NCBI RefSeq assembly: GCF_000524195.1
Contig: NW_020170421.1
Location: 552,816-616,815 of the forward strand
Length of the DNA: 64,000 bases
Direction: 5' to 3'
Origin: Echinococcus granulosus
Taxonomy: Eukaryota; Platyhelminthes; Cestoda; Cyclophyllidea; Taeniidae
The notes under the pieces were generated by a model. That model was not told the origin of the DNA and did no database searches. It saw nothing but the letters and a program-made list of their open reading frames with translations. The first letter of the stretch is position 1, and every line of letters begins with the position of its first letter. The position numbers and the translations under genes are program-made. Of this stretch, positions 63,401 to 64,000 are shown piece after piece.

Positions 63401-63595
63401 ACATTCTCCACACTCGCACGTTTCACAATGAGCCGCCGCGCCGCCCAGTGACAATCCACCAGGTGCCACGTCCCGTCCACCAGCACCGCGTTCCATGAGT
63501 GTTGACCTGTAGCGGTACCCGAAAATCGCATGCCTGGCGAGTAGTCCGCGCCTTTTGCGTAGCCCAACAACAGCTTGCAGTGCAGGTTGGCGTAA
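57421..63595 (-). CDS. Hillarin/kyphoscoliosis peptidase-like protein (transglutaminase-like), 5' incomplete
   Basis: Exons in transcription order: 63595-63289, 62896-62685, 61997-61712, 60737-60432, 59331-59077, 57930-57421 (TGA). They encode about 624 residues, all in phase. The first visible exon holds the transglutaminase-like core: YAKGADY, QHSWNAV with the catalytic His, and WHLVD with the catalytic Asp, followed by FYFLTNPSQLIYTHFPHDKDWQLL, a strong match to KY/hillarin proteins. The following exons carry the repeated beta-domain modules typical of the family, seen as PGAYKLLVYA, GEFGLEIYASDPE and LGFFKLQIYALPE strands. The nucleophilic Cys exon and any N-terminal LIM domain lie outside the window or are not found. 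Family members act on the cytoskeleton (septin partner in fly, muscle Z-disc maintenance in mammals). Whether this one is an active protease cannot be judged without the Cys exon. Confidence 0.88.
57931..59076. other. Hillarin-like gene, last intron
   Basis: A 1.15 kb intron, donor GTTAGT and acceptor TTTTTTCAG on the minus strand. It contains a tRNA-like A-box/B-box pair on the minus strand (58406-58494), listed separately. No exon seen. Confidence 0.6.
58406..58494 (-). repeat. tRNA-like element, possible SINE relic
   Basis: On the minus strand TAGCCGAGTCGTCATGG (58494-58478) resembles a tRNA A box. GGTTCGAATTCC (58417-58406), about 60 nt further on, resembles a B box with one extra base. 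The spacing suits a Ser/Leu-type tRNA with a long variable arm. I could not fold convincing acceptor and anticodon stems, so a functional tRNA is unlikely; a tRNA-derived SINE or pseudogene is the more probable reading. Confidence 0.3.
59332..60431. other. Hillarin-like gene intron
   Basis: A 1.1 kb intron with a strong GTGAGT donor and CTGCACAG acceptor (minus strand). Nothing else recognised; a G-rich run lies at 59745-59770. Confidence 0.6.
60738..61711. other. Hillarin-like gene intron
   Basis: A 0.97 kb intron, donor GTTGGT and acceptor AATTGCAG on the minus strand. No internal feature seen. Confidence 0.6.
62206..62277 (+). CDS. Possible plus-strand exon inside a hillarin intron
   Basis: An ATG at 62206 opens 24 codons that end at a strong donor, TGG|GTAAGT, on the strand opposite to the hillarin-like gene. 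The reading also stays open past the donor to 62412. The peptide starts MGEFLSSQKAGERM and is not recognised. A compatible phase-0 acceptor lies at 63887, but linking them is speculative. Confidence 0.18.
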
Positions 63596-63886
63596 CTGCA
63601 GGGAAAGCAGAAGAGAGCTACAAATCTCATTCCGTTCGTCAAGCTAGCAACCTTAGCGCCATAGGGACAAAAACAGCGTCCCATCGTGTGCTAGCTGTTG
63701 TGGCATAGGATTTTTGCTTCACAGAGTTCTACGAGAATACGGAGTGCTTCGGACGCTAATCCAGTTTCTGCCATGACCAAGAGGAAGGGGGAAAGAACTG
63801 AAAGCTATCACCAGGGAACAGAAAAACGGCAATTAAAAATGTAACATGGATAAAGCATTGTACGTCGCCATTTCCCATTTTCGCAG
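63596..63886. other. Intron or upstream region of the hillarin-like gene
   Basis: On the minus strand an acceptor (CCCTGCAG) at 63596-63597 shows that the visible hillarin exon is not the first. The preceding exon must end two bases into a codon. I did not find it before the window end. Confidence 0.5.
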
Positions 63887-64000
63887 CATCCCACCGTTTC
63901 CGCATCCTCAGAAGGTGGAACTAGACCTCAACGTCCAGAAGTGATCACCATTCTAACTAAACTTGTCAAAGACGTTATTGTGAAGCCGAGCATGGATTGA
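63887..64000 (+). CDS. Possible plus-strand terminal exon at the window edge
   Basis: A good acceptor (TTTCCCATTTTCGCAG) is followed by 37 codons and a TGA at the last three bases of the window. The peptide has a basic-hydrophobic VITILTKLVKDVIVK segment. No family is recognised. It would be antisense to the 5' part of the hillarin-like gene. The true end could differ if the reading is a coincidence of the window boundary. Confidence 0.2.
   Translation, partial: HPTVSASSEGGTRPQRPEVITILTKLVKDVIVKPSMD

Noticed and set aside
1..64000. CRISPR arrays, bacterial operons, ribosomal RNA genes
   Set aside because: The window is eukaryotic with spliced genes; no regularly spaced direct repeats with unique spacers or rRNA signatures were seen.

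Overview
The window looks like nuclear DNA of a parasitic flatworm. The reasons are: genes split into many exons by a mix of ultra-short introns (31-41 nt) and kilobase introns; strict GT-AG junctions with consistent phase; AT-rich intergenic DNA with decayed retroelements; and animal-only proteins (stomatin, seipin, a BCAR3-type adaptor, a hillarin/KY peptidase). A repeat-rich cestode is my best guess, but no species is claimed.

Layout. 1-4770: intergenic, with a badly decayed Ty3/Gypsy relic on the minus strand (about 1640-3650). 4771-8242 (+): the 3' part of a BCAR3/SH2D3-type gene (SH2 plus Cdc25-like domain). 8243-21767: sparse, with copies of a degenerate dispersed repeat and two orphan minus-strand terminal exons (10742-11077 and 18916-19106). 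21768-34070 (-): a complete stomatin gene of seven exons over 12 kb, with microsatellites in its introns. 34071-46222: a gene desert holding a tandem array of about 155 bp units (35350-35920) and a dense cluster of the dispersed repeat (38.1-45.5 kb).

46223-63595 is the gene-rich end: ORC2 (+), an unrecognised spliced gene (-), seipin (+), and a hillarin/KY-type transglutaminase-like gene (-) whose 5' end lies beyond the window. ORC2 and the unknown gene are convergent; the unknown gene and seipin are divergent across about 0.9 kb; seipin and hillarin are convergent.

The genes do not form a pathway: DNA replication licensing (ORC2), lipid-droplet biogenesis at the ER (seipin), membrane scaffolding (stomatin), integrin/Cas-type signalling (BCAR3-like) and cytoskeletal or muscle maintenance (hillarin/KY). 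Exon models were built by hand from splice signals and phase. For stomatin, ORC2 (from its first visible exon), seipin and hillarin (within the window) every junction keeps frame. In the BCAR3-like gene one donor is uncertain, and in the unknown gene the 5' end is uncertain.
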